The notes under the pieces are model-generated. The model saw only the letters and a program-made list of their open reading frames with translations. It had not been told where the DNA came from and made no database searches. 64,000 bases of DNA from Saposhnikovia divaricata (taxonomy: Eukaryota; Streptophyta; Magnoliopsida; Apiales; Apiaceae): positions 115,870,046 to 115,934,045 of the forward strand of contig CM071600.1 in assembly GCA_036435485.1 (NCBI GenBank). The letters are read 5' to 3'. Below, piece by piece: positions 43,888 to 56,257 of this stretch. Positions within the stretch are counted from its first letter, which is position 1. Every line of letters begins with the position of its first letter. The position numbers were made by a program, and so were the translations under genes.

Positions 43888-44731
43888 GATATATTTGTTG
43901 GTACTCATTGGCATTTCCTCGTCTAGTGTGCATCATAATTTCATCAATACCACCAGTGCAGATGAAGATCATATTTTAAGAAGAAAGCATAGTATACAAT
44001 ACATCATAGCATCGCTAGCGATATACTGGTATGAGCGACAAATAAGTGGACTTTGGACATGATATCCTTGGTTTGGCAGTCTTAGATATACTGCTATTTT
44101 TGTAATCCTTCACTCCAGGAAGATTAAGCAGTGTTTTTGCATGGACATTAGGACACATGCATGCAAATAAAATGATTTAAGAAGGAAATGGAGACGAAAA
44201 GATGCTATCTTTAACTATAATTGCCGTCTTTTATATTTCAAAATAAACCATTATACTGCCATTTTTTTGGCTCAACTGAAAACATTAATTCCCTGATGTT
44301 CTGGAGAAAACCTAGACCATAGTCCAACAAACTGACACTAAATAATTTAATATACAACCTTATATAATATGGGATGACTTGTGGTCAAACTATGTTCCTC
44401 CAAACCTAAACCACTCTAACACATACAAGAAACTGCACATTTGAATTAGATATAATACACATGAAAAAGAAGTTAACATATCATCACTTGAAGATTTTAG
44501 TAAAGGAGCAAAGGAACTACAATAGTATACCTCATAATTAATGAAGACCAATTAACAAATCCAGCTGAAAGGAGGCGCTCCGCGGTGATCTTCATTAGTT
44601 TTTCGGACTTCCTTGAGAACAAAATTAAAGGCAACCCACCCTCATGCAGTTTCATATACAGTTGTAGGGAAAACTCATGTTTAAGAAATTTCCCCTCTTC
44701 AGTAGGATCACTCGATATAGATTCCCTGTTT

Positions 44732-46122
44732 GCATCACATAATAATGAGTCATCAATAATGTGAAAAGGCTAAAACAATGATAAGTGGATAGACCATGTG
44801 TTAATACTAGAGAGAGCCTGAAAAACTTATAAACATTAGTAAGTGGAGGAGTTGGTCAATGAAAGGAGACGAAAGATTTTTTTGCGAGGTGGTTGTCCTT
44901 GTGTAGATTACCAAAATCTGTACTTCTGTTTCTTATGATTCATTTATTTTCGAAAAAGTATCCTGACTCATATTTTAGTTTCACAAGTCACAACTATCGT
45001 AACTCAACTTAAAGTTTAGGATGGTTCATTTTGCATAGAGTAGTGTTACGTACATCTCTTTCTAAGAATACTAGTAATAATCAAATACTTAAATGAAATT
45101 TAGGCTTTTTTTTCAAATTAAAGCAAGTTCAATGATTTCAACCGTTGAAGTAGGTCATGAATTTGGAACTTGTATATAATTTCATCACTCGTCAGTAAAA
45201 ATCACTATAATGTCAAGGCATTTTGCTTGTACTGAGAGCAGAACATTCTATAAATTAAGTTTAAAATTAAAGGGCTTAAGGTTCTAACTTATTTAGTTAT
45301 AGTGAAATTGAAAAATGTAGACTCGTTTTCTTTACCGAAATCTGTGGGTTTTATGTCCACAGATGACTACAGACCTGTCCATGTTAGGAATAACGTAAAA
45401 ATCTAATGTGCTGTGGAAGATCAATTACTATTTGTATGTCAAAGCAAAAAAAATTAAAACATAAAGAGATAAAAGCCTATTCTCTTTTCTGCACAATACA
45501 TATATATGGTCTACACCACGCTGTCGATTATATATACAGAAGTCTATAATCTAAGCTATGGATCCTACATGAATGATTTATCGTCATTTGCATCCTCTTC
45601 AGAGAAGCCTTTTTTATTTGTATTAGTAAAAAATAGAGGATTATAATAATGGTTTTTTGTAATGGTCAATAGCAGAAATGTTTATACACACAACCATGCC
45701 ACTATGCTTGAACTCTCAACCTCTTGCTACCAAGAAAACAGAAGTATCAACTAGGCTACAATTCTAGGGATGGATCATTGATGTTATTGTGAAGTATGGA
45801 CATGTAGGAACCGCGGGTATGAAATATAGGTTTTCTTTTTCCTAATAAATGACATGAATACAACAAAGAATAAATAATGAAAGTTGTGGAAATACAAAAA
45901 TTTCTTCAGCATGTACCTTAGAACTAACAACCAACATGTTCTTCATAACTAACATTACTTTCAGTGAGATATCTCATATCTGTATATGAAAATTTTGAGA
46001 AACATATTGCCATGGCATCACAAACATATAGACGTACATGCAACACCAAAAATTTATATTAAGAGAAAATAATATAATAGAAACTTGAGTGGAGTTATGC
46101 ATTGTTATGTCAGAGAAATTAC
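44732..46122 (-). other. Intron of the HAD pseudogene
   Basis: Bounded by GT (46122-46121) and AG (44727-44726) on the minus strand. I see no repeat or gene inside it. Confidence 0.6.
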
Positions 46123-46560
46123 CGGGGCTGCGACAAATTGTTGTGGTGAAAATCTAATAGAATGAAATCATCTACATCCATCAGTACCACATCAAGACCG
46201 CCAGTAAGAGGTTTTGCACTGTTCAAGTAATCCTCAACCAAAGTTTCCGTAATATTTAAATCTCTCATGTATTGGCCTTTCTTGATATAGTGAACAGCAA
46301 CATGCTTACAAATGTGAGGAACAGATTCTGCTCCCAAGCTGTTGAGCTCCGCATGCAGAGCAGACATCTTACATTAATCATCTATATTCCATAATTTAAC
46401 AATGCCAGCACTCTTACTTTGACAGTCTTGTAACATTATGGTCAATGCAAATAAGATAGTAATCAGTAGAACCCCAACTGTTGCAAGTGACGCAACAAAG
46501 ATGCAGCAGCAAATGATGACATGTAAATTCCCCTTTCCACTGTATAGTGGCTTCCAGTTT

Positions 46561-46920
46561 CTGCAGAAGCATAACAAGTGCAGATGATAAATATCATTCC
46601 AAAATAATGAATTCATTATATCCATGAACGACAAGATGCCATTATAATAACTAAAGTGCAAAAGCCTTGCAGTCTGTTATCTATCAAATTATTTAATGCT
46701 AATTAATTGATCTACTTATGAGACCTGTTGTAAATGCATAGACACCAACACAAAAGTTCCACATTGCATTACCTTGATAGTATCACAGAGAAACAAATTA
46801 AATTCATCCTCTAGTCTATTCTTCATAAACCCTTTCTAATGAAACCAGCTATGTAAAATGCGATGGAGACTGAAATTTTGACGGTTATATCACATTGCAG
46901 TCAATTCTTAATTATTTCTA
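46561..46920. other. Upstream HAD gene remains, no exon recognised
   Basis: A splice acceptor (CTTCTGCAG) precedes the exon at 46560, so at least one more exon should exist upstream. None is seen before the Athila LTR begins at 46921. Confidence 0.4.
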
Positions 46921-47931
46921 TGATAAGTGGATTTTATATCCACTTATTATGCGCTAAATGGACCTATATTGATGGTTTATCCTTAAATATGTTGTGTCTT
47001 TTAATTAGTTTTTGTTGTTTAATAATATTATATATTTATTAATAAATACTTTATTTAATTAGAAAATTATATTTATAAATATCTAATAATATTAGATATT
47101 TATTTTTATAAATTCGAAATTAAATTAATTATTTATTAATTAAATATATTTTATTTTGCAAGTTGAATAAACAAAAACAAAACAAAACAAAACAAAAAAA
47201 AAGAAATAAAATAATCGAATTATGTAATAGAAGTGTAGCAGGTGTGTGCAGGTGGAAAGCAAAACAAAAAAAAAAAGCAATTGCACAAAGTGTGCTGTCG
47301 GCAATTGTTAAAAAAATTAGAGCAACCAACCTGTTCTGTCGGCCAAGAGAAGATTCTCCCACGCGCCTGGGGAGCGCGTGGCGCGTACGCGCCTGGAACT
47401 CAGCAGAAATTGCCGCGCGTGTCGCACACTTCACTACCCTGAGGCTGGTGCTGTTCTGTAGTGCTGATTAATTCTATTCAACAGATTGATTTAAATAGTT
47501 GGGGCGGTGACTTTAAATTGTGGGTGGTGTTTTTATTGCTGGCTGGCTGCATTATTTAAGCCTTGAAATTCTGAATTGGTGTGCTATTTCATCCTATAAA
47601 TAGGATGAATTTGAGCTGAACAACACACCTCTCAACTTAATTCTCTCCTTGCTCTCTAAAAATTCAGTAGCTTCTTTTGTAATTTTATTTTTATTTTATA
47701 CAATTAAATTTTCTGTAATTTTAGTATAAATTTCATTTTGGGTTAAAGAAATTACGGGATTTATCGGGGTGCTCTTCTCTTTGGTGGAAGCTATTCCGGT
47801 TTTAAATTCTAATTTCTTATTTTACGGGGAATTATCGGAGTGCTCGTTTCGTGCAAGTGGAATTTATTTCGGTTTTAGTTTCTAACTCTTATAATTTTCA
47901 TATTTAATTTATCGTAACTTTTAATTTAGTT

Positions 47932-47937
47932 TTATTA

Positions 47938-47995
<58 letters not shown>
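47932..47995. repeat. (ATT)n microsatellite in the Athila-1 LTR
   Basis: About 20 near-perfect ATT/TTA units. Confidence 0.95.
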
Positions 47996-48909
47996 GGTTT
48001 CAATTAATCCCATGATGACGATTCGTTTAATTATGAACTAATCGCCGTCATGGGATTCTAATGGATTTATTTACGTAATTTAGTAATTCGATGCCTTAAT
48101 AAATTGTGTTATGATAAAAATTTCCGATTGCCTAACATGGTTGTACTTAATTTATTAGATGCGTAGCTATCATCTAAATTATTAATTCTTAATGAATGCG
48201 AAAGTGGATTTGAGAATTTAGAATTTGCCATGTTAGCACAGGTTCGTAATTTTCATATATAATTACGATTAGTGATAGGGTTTTGAATCACATCGCCGTA
48301 GCCCTAATAAAGGAATTTATTCGTAAACCAGTTATGTTTTCAAATCTTATAGACATATAGGGTCTAGACATAAATGGTGTCCACGCAACTTCTATCTTTT
48401 TAAGTGGATGTTTGTATGGTTTGATATAAGTTAAGGCTGAAAGGCGCTTATATTAGCTTCGTGTTCCCGGCTAGCTTTCATAATTATCAGAATCACTTTA
48501 CATTAAGGCATCAATTCTAAATGAAATAAATAATGAAATTAGAATCCCATGTTTATCTCATATATAAAATCTTATTGTTTTTAGTCGTTATTTTATTAAT
48601 TAATTGTGATTTGAAACAAACCAACCATTTTCGTTCGTTCAGGCTTCTATAATTAACCAAACGTTGTTGAATAAACATATTTACTGAAATACACCAAGTC
48701 TTCGTGGGAACGATCCTTATTTCCCTATATTGCTTTTGGACTGCGTATACTTGCGTAGAGAATATAGCGAACAAGTTTTTGGCGCCGCTGCCGGGGACTC
48801 GGTGTTATTTTGTTTATGTGTTTTACTACAATAGAAGTTAATTTGTTTGACTTGAACATTTTATCTTATATTTTGAAGTGATTATTTGTGTTCAGATACT
48901 TGGATTTTT

Positions 48910-50378
48910 ATGCTAACACGTGCTAAAGCATTAAAAGCCAAGCAAGTACTTAAACTAGCAAATACTCACAAGATGAACGGAGAAGCCGAAGTAGTTGCAC
49001 CTGCAGCAGCAAGGGCTTTAATGGACTACTCACAACCGAAGATTGATGACATTCAGTCAAGTATCATTCGTCCAGCAATTGCAGCTCCTACATTTGAAAT
49101 TAAACCCAGCACTATTCAGATGGTGCAGAATCAAGTACAGTACGGAGGAACTGCAACGGAAGATCCTAACTTACACATCAGGAACTTCATAGAAATATGC
49201 GACACATTTAGATTCAACAATGTGTCAGATGATGCTGTGAAGTTGAGACTCTTCCCGTTTTCCTTAAGAGACAAGGCCAAAAGTTGGTTACACTCTCTGC
49301 CACCGGGATCTATCACCACTTGGGCTGATCTAGCTCAAAAGTTTCTTAGCAAATTCTTCCCCATGGCAAAGACTGCAGCTATAAGGAATGCTATCACGCA
49401 ATTTTCTCAACAGTCTGGTGAATCTTTATGTGAAGCGTGGGAAAGATACAAGGAAATGCTTCGGCAATGCCCACATCATGGCATGCCAAATTGGATGGTC
49501 ATAAATTGCTTCTATAATGGACTAGGAATACAATCAAGGCCAATGGTAGATGCAGCTTCAGGGGGAGCATTATGGGCTAAAAGTTATGAGGAGGCCTACG
49601 ATCTTATCGAGATGATGGCAGCTAATGAATATCAAAATCCAACTCAGAGGATGCCACAACAGAAGGTAGCAGGAATTCTTAATGTCGACAAGGCCACTTC
49701 CTTAGCAGCTCAAATAGAGGCTTTGAACTTGAAAATAGACTCTTTGACAGCACAAGGATTTCATCAAGTTGCTAGTGTTTGTGAGTTGTGTGTGGGCGCA
49801 CATGAATCAAACCAATGTGCCATCTCAAACGAGTCGGTTCAATTCGTAAGCAATTTCCAAAGACAGCAACAGCCAGCTCCAAATTCCTACCATCCGAACA
49901 ACCGAAATCATCCAAATTTCAGTTGGAGCAATAATCAAGGAGGAGCACAACAATCAAATCAGCCCTACCAACAATTTCAAAATCAGCAGTTTGGAGCTAG
50001 GTCATATAATCCATCTGGATTCCAGCAACAGCAGGGGCACCAATATCAACAACAATATGCCCCACGACAATTTCAACCCCCAGGATTTCAACAACAATCC
50101 TATGGGAATTCTGGGCAATCATCTTCTAGTGAAAAGGCAGAATTGGAGGAGTTGAGGTTGGCGTCCAAAAGCCAAGCGGCTTCTATTAAAAATCTGGAAA
50201 CTCAATTGGGACAACTCGCTAGTTTCATGATGAGCCGACCACAAGGAACACTCCCCAGTGATACTGAAGCTAATCCAGGGAGAAAGAACAACCAAGAGCA
50301 CATTAAAGCCATCACTTTAAGATCGGGGAAAGTCATAGAAGGCACTGAATTGGAAAGAGCAAAAAGAATTCTGCCCGG
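48910..50378 (+). pseudogene. Athila-1 gag, cut at its 3' end
   Basis: The structural (capsid/nucleocapsid) polyprotein of the element. The ATG at 48910 (MLTRAKALKAKQ) is preferred because upstream in-frame codons lack an ATG. The retrotransposon gag core spans about residues 95-215 (LRLFPFSLRDKAKSWLHSLP, FLSKFFP, ESLCEAWERYKEMLRQCPHH). A Gln/Asn/Pro-rich linker and the conserved ITLRSGK box follow. No zinc knuckle, as is usual for Athila. The reading frame is open until the junction with the inverted element near 50378, after which the frame is foreign and stops at 50394. Confidence 0.88.
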
Positions 50379-52919
50379 GTACGGGCACTTGTAAGGATTC
50401 AGATTGACAGGGGAACTGCCTTCTATTATAGGAATCAAATGGTCCTGCGACCTGATAGGAGGAAGACCTGTGGGTTTGGCAAACACCTGTGGAAACTCTT
50501 CTATCAGTGGTTTAACATTTCCAGGAATGTCATCCTTGGAAGTATCATCAGGTGGAAACACTTCTATGGCAGCAAGTTGACCTAAGAAACATGCCTCTGC
50601 TCCAACCGGCCCAAGCTGCTCACTGTCAGTAACCACTTTAATTTTCTGACCTGTTCCTTTTGATTGCTGTAAGACCACAATCTTATTTCTCCATTTAAGT
50701 GTCATTTCCTGAGCTGCAAAATCAAAGCTCACGGGACTTACTTGTTGCAGCCATTGGATTCCTAGGATAGCATCGTATCCACCCAGAGGTAAGACAAAAA
50801 ATTCCGAGGAAAACTCTGTTGTTCCAGCTCTCCATTGTTGATTTACTATCTTTTTATTACACTGGGTGATTGACCCATCTGCCAATGAAATTTTAATTGC
50901 AGGACATGCTTCAATGTTCAATCCCAGCTGCTTCACCAAAGTTTGGGATAAGAAGTTGTGGGTCGAACCCGTATCAACCAGCATAGTAATTGGTTTCTTC
51001 TTGATCACTCCGTCAAGTTTAAGGGTATGAATTCCTTGGGTTCCCTGTAAGGCATGAACAGAGACCCCCCCTTCCTCATCCTCTTCCAGACACAATTCTA
51101 CCTCAGGTTCATTTTCTTCCTCCCCTACCATCAAGAACAGTTGTGGCTTAAGACACTTGTGCCCACGAGTATATACTTCATCACAATTGTAACACAAGCC
51201 TTTCTCCCTTCGCTGTGCCATTTCCTGTGGAGTGATTCTTTTGATCTCTGGCCACTTGCCTGCATTGCTTGCCTTTCCTGATTCCTTGGAGTAAGTATTG
51301 CTTCCACTGTTCATTAATTGTGGAGTGGTTTTGGTTGTAACTCCCTCTGAATTCCATTTCTGTCCACTGTTGTTTCCTTTTGTAGGTACACGTACCCTCT
51401 TCTCCAGTAGTTCAATGTATGTCTCCTGTTCACGTGCCTTTTCCATGGCCTCAACCAACGTTCGTGGTTTGTGTACGTATAATGCCTGTTGAATATCAGG
51501 CCTTAGTCCACTGAGGAAACTGGACACATAAAAATCATCCGTTTGCAAAGTGTGTCTTGACATCACGTAACCTCTGAGCTCCTCAAACTCTGCAATGTAA
51601 GCCCTTACCGTACTAGTCTGGATGAGTTTGTTGAATTTACCCACAATATTTTCCTGGGTGCCAGACAAAAATCGTAGCAACAGTTGGTCAACTAGGCCCT
51701 CCCAAGTAAGAGATGCCTGTTCCTGATGTAAGGTTTGAAACCAGTAATCAGCCTCTTTCTCCAAATGCAAGGAAGCAAACACCACCTTGGTATGTGTATC
51801 CATTCCTGGGTTTAATGAGAAGAACTTATTGGCCTTGACTACCCAACTTCGAGCATTATTCCCATCAAACTTTGGAAATTCAACCTTAGGAAGTTTGTAC
51901 GGCGCACCCATTCCAGATCGGTATGAATTATGTTCCCCACTGTGGCTGATCGTACCAATATAAGGTCCAGTGGTGTGGTTGGATGTATAAGAGTTGTTAT
52001 ATGCAGGGTTCGGTCTTCCTAATCCCACCGTTGGGTTATAATAAGGCATAGTCATGGAGACTGGGTTACGTGTATCGAGATAATTAGGTGTTGGAATCAT
52101 ATTGTTGGTGGGTGGGCCTTGTGTAAATATGGGAGTGTGGTGCATGATTACAGGGGGTGTAACCATGGTGGGTAGTTGTGATGGAACAGTACCACCAAAT
52201 TGTATATTCGGTGTGGCTAATTTAACAGGTGGAGTAACATGGATATTAGTAGAAGAAACTGAATTCCGTACAGGTTGGTTGGGAGTAGATGAATTACCTG
52301 TGGTTTGGTGTTTGATGGCATCCACCAAATCTCTGATCTGTGATGTCAAGTCATTCCTATCCGTCTTTATTTCAGCTGCCAGAGAATTAACCTTCCGTCC
52401 CATTTCTGACATCTGTGAAGCCAGATCTGCCATCTGCACCTTATATTCATTCTCCTTTTGTATATTCCCATTCCGTACATCCTCTATATGTGACTCAAGT
52501 AATTTAAGATCCTTTTCGTGTTTAGCTAGCGATGGCCCAGCCATGGGCTCTGATACCAGTTGTAACAATGGAGACTGATTTTGTAATCTATTATTAGCTA
52601 TTTAACAGAAATTAAGAAGCAGACATAATAATTGTTCATTCATCAGAGATGCCTTTACAAGGAAGAAAGGGTTGGTTTATATAGGGTGACAATTCCCCAC
52701 CAACCACCAGCTAACTAAAATGAAATAAGGAAACAATTACAGCCACTCATTCTAGTCACGTGATCCAGCAGTCACGTGTCTCCCTTGCAATACAAAACGA
52801 CGTCGTCTCCAAGCCAATAACTTAATTAAATAAAAAGAGGGAAATTAGGTTTACTCCCCGCTCTTGACATCATCGACCTAAATTCTAGTACAGGCTGTAC
52901 AGCCACTCATATGTTAACA
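50379..52919 (-). mobile_element. Chromovirus-like Ty3/gypsy element, 5' half, minus strand
   Basis: On the minus strand the LTR is 52919-52561 (about 359 bp, TGTTAACATATGAGTGG to CATTGTTACA), with a TATA-like CTATATAAACC near 52680. The primer site TGGTATCAGAGC (52559-52548) is for tRNA-iMet. Gag-pol begins at 52544 and stops being recognisable near 50380, at the start of RT. The 3' half is missing. The LTR and tRNA choice differ from Athila, so this is an unrelated element joined head-to-head with Athila-1. Confidence 0.85.
50385..52544 (-). pseudogene. Gag-protease-RT start of the chromovirus-like element
   Basis: ATG at 52544 (MAGPSLAKHEKDL) overlaps the end of the primer region. Order: N-terminal coiled coil (about residues 5-75), Pro/Asn-rich linker, gag core (VEFPKFDGNNARSWVVKANK, DYWFQTL), one CCHC knuckle (CYNCDEVYTRGHKC, about 51195-51154), then an aspartic protease with MLVDTGSTHNFLS (about 50985-50945) and ILGIQWL. 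The frame then reaches the start of the RT region (INPYK-like, PYP). Near 50380 it passes into antisense Athila gag, so most of RT, RNase H and integrase are gone. The frame is open up to the junction, suggesting the break is recent relative to its insertion. Confidence 0.85.
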
Positions 52920-55350
52920 ACAACCAATCAAGTCGGGTGATAAAATTACATACTCATATTGTAATCCAAAATAATGTAATTTCACACACAGACACACACG
53001 CAGAGAGAGAGAGAAAGAGTTTACCTGAGATGCAACCGGATATTCAACTGATAAACAATCATTGCTGCAGGAATATAAGATATGTACAATTAAGATTGAA
53101 CAGGCTTCATTGATTGAGGGCCAATAATCTACAAAGACTAGAATGCCAGGGCTATCTGGTTCTGGTCCCCTTTGGTTGATGTCTTTCTGTCGATTAAACA
53201 CAACTAGAGGCCGAATTTTCTAGCATGAATAAAGCAAGTTGAGACTCATTGTGAAAGTAGAAGCCGTCAAAATATTCAAAAAAAAAAAAAAAATTAGCAT
53301 GAATTTGTACATATTTAAAATAATTTTATAATTAAAAATACGGTAAAAGATAATATTTTGATTTAATCTTATATTTTCATATAATTTTGTAATATTACAT
53401 ACCATTTCTGTAAACCAAATATTTAATAATTTAATTAGATTTAATAAAATTGGTATAAATATCTATACGATAATAATTACATGATTATTTTTAGTTTTTA
53501 AAATACTAATTAATTTTCAAATTGAACAATTGAGTATAATATTAATAATCATTCTAACATAATTATCTGTGTATATAATATGGACGTTTGTAAACTCATG
53601 TAATTTTAACATAATACAAATATATTTATAGAAATTTGGGTAGTATGTAAGAATATATGTCTAACGATATATTACAAATTTCTTAATTTTATGTGAAGAT
53701 CGTCCATGTAATTGTCTTACTCCTTTTTTTTTTTCATACATACATATATGTACAAATTATAAACTTTTAGACTCAATTGTCTTTAGTTTACGGTTTATTA
53801 CACAATATCTAAGATTTTAATTTAAAAATTAGGTAAATTAAAACATTTTTTATATTATAATTTAGAATTGTTTCTTAACTCAATTTAAATTTTATCTCAA
53901 ATATTTTAACTGATGTAAAGTATGATTAGAATACAATAATGAATTGTGTATCTATATAATATCTATAATCAAATTTTTTGATTCATCTTATATTGATCTA
54001 AGTATATGTTATAACTCAATCAATATATATTATTGAAAATTTAAATTTTAGAAACTCATTTTTAACTCAAATTCAATTATTTATATGTTTTTTTTAAATT
54101 CATGTATTTATACAATTATATATTAATTTCATAGTTCAAACTAATAATGTCTGAACCGATTATTATATATTTTTTATATATTTTAGTAAATATATTAGTT
54201 CAATACTAAAAAAAAATTGTTGAAAGGTCATGTACGTGTGATAATTTTTAAAATGTTCAGTTGTCCATATATTTAAAATTTCATCTATCAGACTCAATCA
54301 TATGACATTTAATATATTACGCAAAAATCATATTACCGTACTTTAAAGTGGAGTAATAGTCTCACCGGTTATTACTAATAATTATTGAAATTTTATAATA
54401 TCTATGATTCAAAAGATTATATCTTATTTTCATATAAATTATATATCAATCACACTATTTTTTATATACGACATAAAACCCATTTTTTAAGTTCTCGCCT
54501 TTTCAGCACGAATTTAATTATTTTTGGAACATTTTTAAAATTTTATCTTTTTTTAGACAACTTATATTTTTAATCGCTCAAAGTCAAAATATTAGATCGA
54601 TAAAAAATCTCTAATTTCATTCATATATCTAAAAAGTATGTTATATGTAATGCAATTATATATTGGGTTCCATAACCAACGGATACCAACCACCTGCCGC
54701 AATGTTTCATTCCATTCCAGCTTCCCTTAATGAAACATTGCGGTAGATAATTGTTGACCCAATGTTTCATTAAACATTGCGGCAGGTGGTTGGTATCGAA
54801 CGTATATATTACATATGATATTATGAATAGAATTTAGATCTTTCTTAAAAGCAAATCCTACTTTTTATTTTAATAATTTAATATCGATATAACGGAAAAT
54901 GTTAATAAATTCATATTTTTTCAGCCAGATTCGGTAACATTTATGTATAATCTATAATTTTATCTTATAATTTTATTTTTCATATCAGTCATTTAAAATG
55001 ATAAAGAGATTGTAGAGTATGCCCAATCGATCACAATATTTTTGTAATTATATACGGTGTAATATTCCATTTTTTAAAATCTCATAACTTGTTAACTTGA
55101 CCAGAAATTTGTCAAATTATTTTTGGTAAACTATTTATATCAGAATTTTAATATTTCATTTCAATGAAACTCGATACGTACTATCTAATCTTTTAGCCGT
55201 TCTAAAAATTGGCCGATTTTAATATATGATTTTTAACTAATCTTAATATATAATCTTTAGAAAACATAGAATTTACCCAAATATTTTAATATTTATGCTC
55301 AAAAATTAAAATACAAAAAGAAAACAGGATAAAAGTGGGAAGATGTGAAT
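52920..55350. other. AT-rich spacer without recognised genes
   Basis: Very AT-rich (53220-54660 especially). A minus-strand exon-like piece at about 53070-53025 lies between AG and GT sites but matches nothing I know. The hairpin at 54682-54797 is the only structured feature. Confidence 0.5.
54682..54797. repeat. 116-bp fold-back element with perfect 26-bp arms
   Basis: Left arm 54682-54707 (GATACCAACCACCTGCCGCA...) is the exact complement of right arm 54772-54797. The 64-base middle contains two further AATGTTTCATT / AATGAAACATTGCGG words, allowing alternative pairing. Its GC content stands out from the surrounding AT-rich DNA. Possibly a small MITE or a remnant of one. Confidence 0.75.
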
Positions 55351-55352
55351 TA

Positions 55353-55385
55353 CTCCCTCCGTCCCACCCATTTCTTTACATATTT
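55353..55385. mobile_element. Truncated Stowaway MITE end
   Basis: TACTCCCTCCGTCCCACCCA with TTTCTTTACATA behind it matches the terminus of MITE-1 and MITE-2, but no inverted partner is found downstream. The Athila-2 LTR probably starts right after it, so the MITE may have been split by that insertion. Confidence 0.55.
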
Positions 55386-56146
55386 TGAACTTGATATAAC
55401 AATTCATAGCTTTTAATCGTATCAAGGTACTTTCGATCTTCAATTCTTTCTTCAATATTATGTTTTCATTCATTATCATTATTATGTTTTCTTTATTAAA
55501 TATGCATAACTAATTCTCTAATCTGAGGATTGGGTAGTATTCCTTGGTATTCATGCATGCTTGATTATGTGATTTTCTGCTTTGCTGATCTGTTAATGAG
55601 ATCTTAACACAATTAGGGGAGTCATGAACCTTTGATTGTATTCTAGGGATTGTAATAAGCTTGGGAGAGAAGTTGCAATCTTAGTACATGATTTAACAGA
55701 CATAATTTGAATATTAGATTGGGAGATTAATAGGAGAATTGTGAGACATATAATTCTTGGTATTTAACAGTTTATAGATAGACTTTGATTGTATCACGGG
55801 AGTGACAATTAGGGTGTAGCTGTAAGCACTATATTGTAGCCTGGGAGGGTACAGTATAACTTTAGAAGAATTGTTTTCAGCAAGGTAGGAACACAGATAT
55901 CACATTAATATTGAGCATGTATTGAGACCAGGTGAAGAACCCCAGTTCTTAGATTGTTTTCCAACATATTTGAATCTCAGTTTAAAATCAATTCTTAGTG
56001 CTTATAATTAGTTCTTGGTTAATTTAGTTAATACACAAACCCAAAAATTCTTCTCACACACTTCTAGACGTAAAGAGATAAGATACTTGAACTTGATATT
56101 ACATTCAGTCCTTCCCTGTGAACGAACAACAAAAATACTACTAACA
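55386..56146 (+). mobile_element. Athila-2 5' LTR (start approximate)
   Basis: The end is set by AACA at 56146, three bases before the primer site. The start is inferred from the truncated MITE and a TG dinucleotide nearby (about 55386-55395), giving about 0.75 kb. The 3' LTR is outside the window, so the exact start cannot be checked. Confidence 0.5.
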
Positions 56147-56149
56147 AAT

Positions 56150-56167
56150 TGGCGCCGCTGCCGGGGA
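56150..56167 (+). promoter_or_regulatory. Athila-2 primer-binding site (tRNA-Asp)
   Basis: TGGCGCCGCTGCCGGGGA, identical to the Athila-1 site at 48780-48797. It is complementary to the 3' end of plant tRNA-Asp with one mismatch. Confidence 0.85.
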
Positions 56168-56257
56168 AGGCAGTATAGTTGAGTTTAGGTTAATTGTTTC
56201 TTATTGTTTAGATTTTAATTGGTTCCACAAGTTGTTTTGTTGGTGATTTTCAGGTGT

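Larger units (their letters stand above)
39054..46560 (-). pseudogene. HAD-IIIB acid-phosphatase-like gene, disrupted by TEs
   Basis: Minus-strand exons: 46560-46123 has one membrane segment (about 40 residues in), MSALHAELNSLGAESVP and the HAD motif I variant LDVVLMDVDDF. It contains an in-frame TAA at 46374-46376. The next exon, 44725-44531, has LHEGGLPLILFSRKSEKLMK and NWSSLIM. The last exon starts near 43960, is split by hAT-4 (43166-43887), continues with IKAVISSQMDALTDQS to 43066, is split by the LTR element (39126-43065) and ends FKIPNPIYFNTLHPIEI with TAA at 39054. The family is plant class-IIIB acid-phosphatase-like HAD proteins with an N-terminal membrane anchor. Motif I reads DVDD rather than DxDxT, so catalysis was doubtful anyway. 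N-terminal exons upstream of 46560 are not found. A frameshift may also lie near 43100-43160. Confidence 0.8.
46921..50378 (+). mobile_element. Athila-1, 5' half of a Ty3/gypsy (Athila-type) element
   Basis: The 5' LTR runs from TGATAAGTGGATTTTATATC (46921) to AACA (48773), about 1.85 kb. It holds a GC-rich block (47330-47430), a TATA box CTATAAATA (47594-47602) and an (ATT)n run. The primer site TGGCGCCGCTGCCGGGGA (48780-48797) is complementary, with one mismatch, to tRNA-Asp, the Athila choice. Gag follows at 48910. The element ends abruptly near 50378, just after the gag-end motif ITLRSGK, so protease, RT, integrase and 3' LTR are lost. Confidence 0.88.

Noticed and set aside
47163..47471. 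Overlapping Lys-rich ORFs on both strands
   Set aside because: They are translations of A-rich and GC-rich LTR sequence of Athila-1.
50202..50380. C-terminal part of the 788-residue minus-strand ORF as protein
   Set aside because: Beyond the junction near 50380 this is antisense Athila gag, read open by chance.
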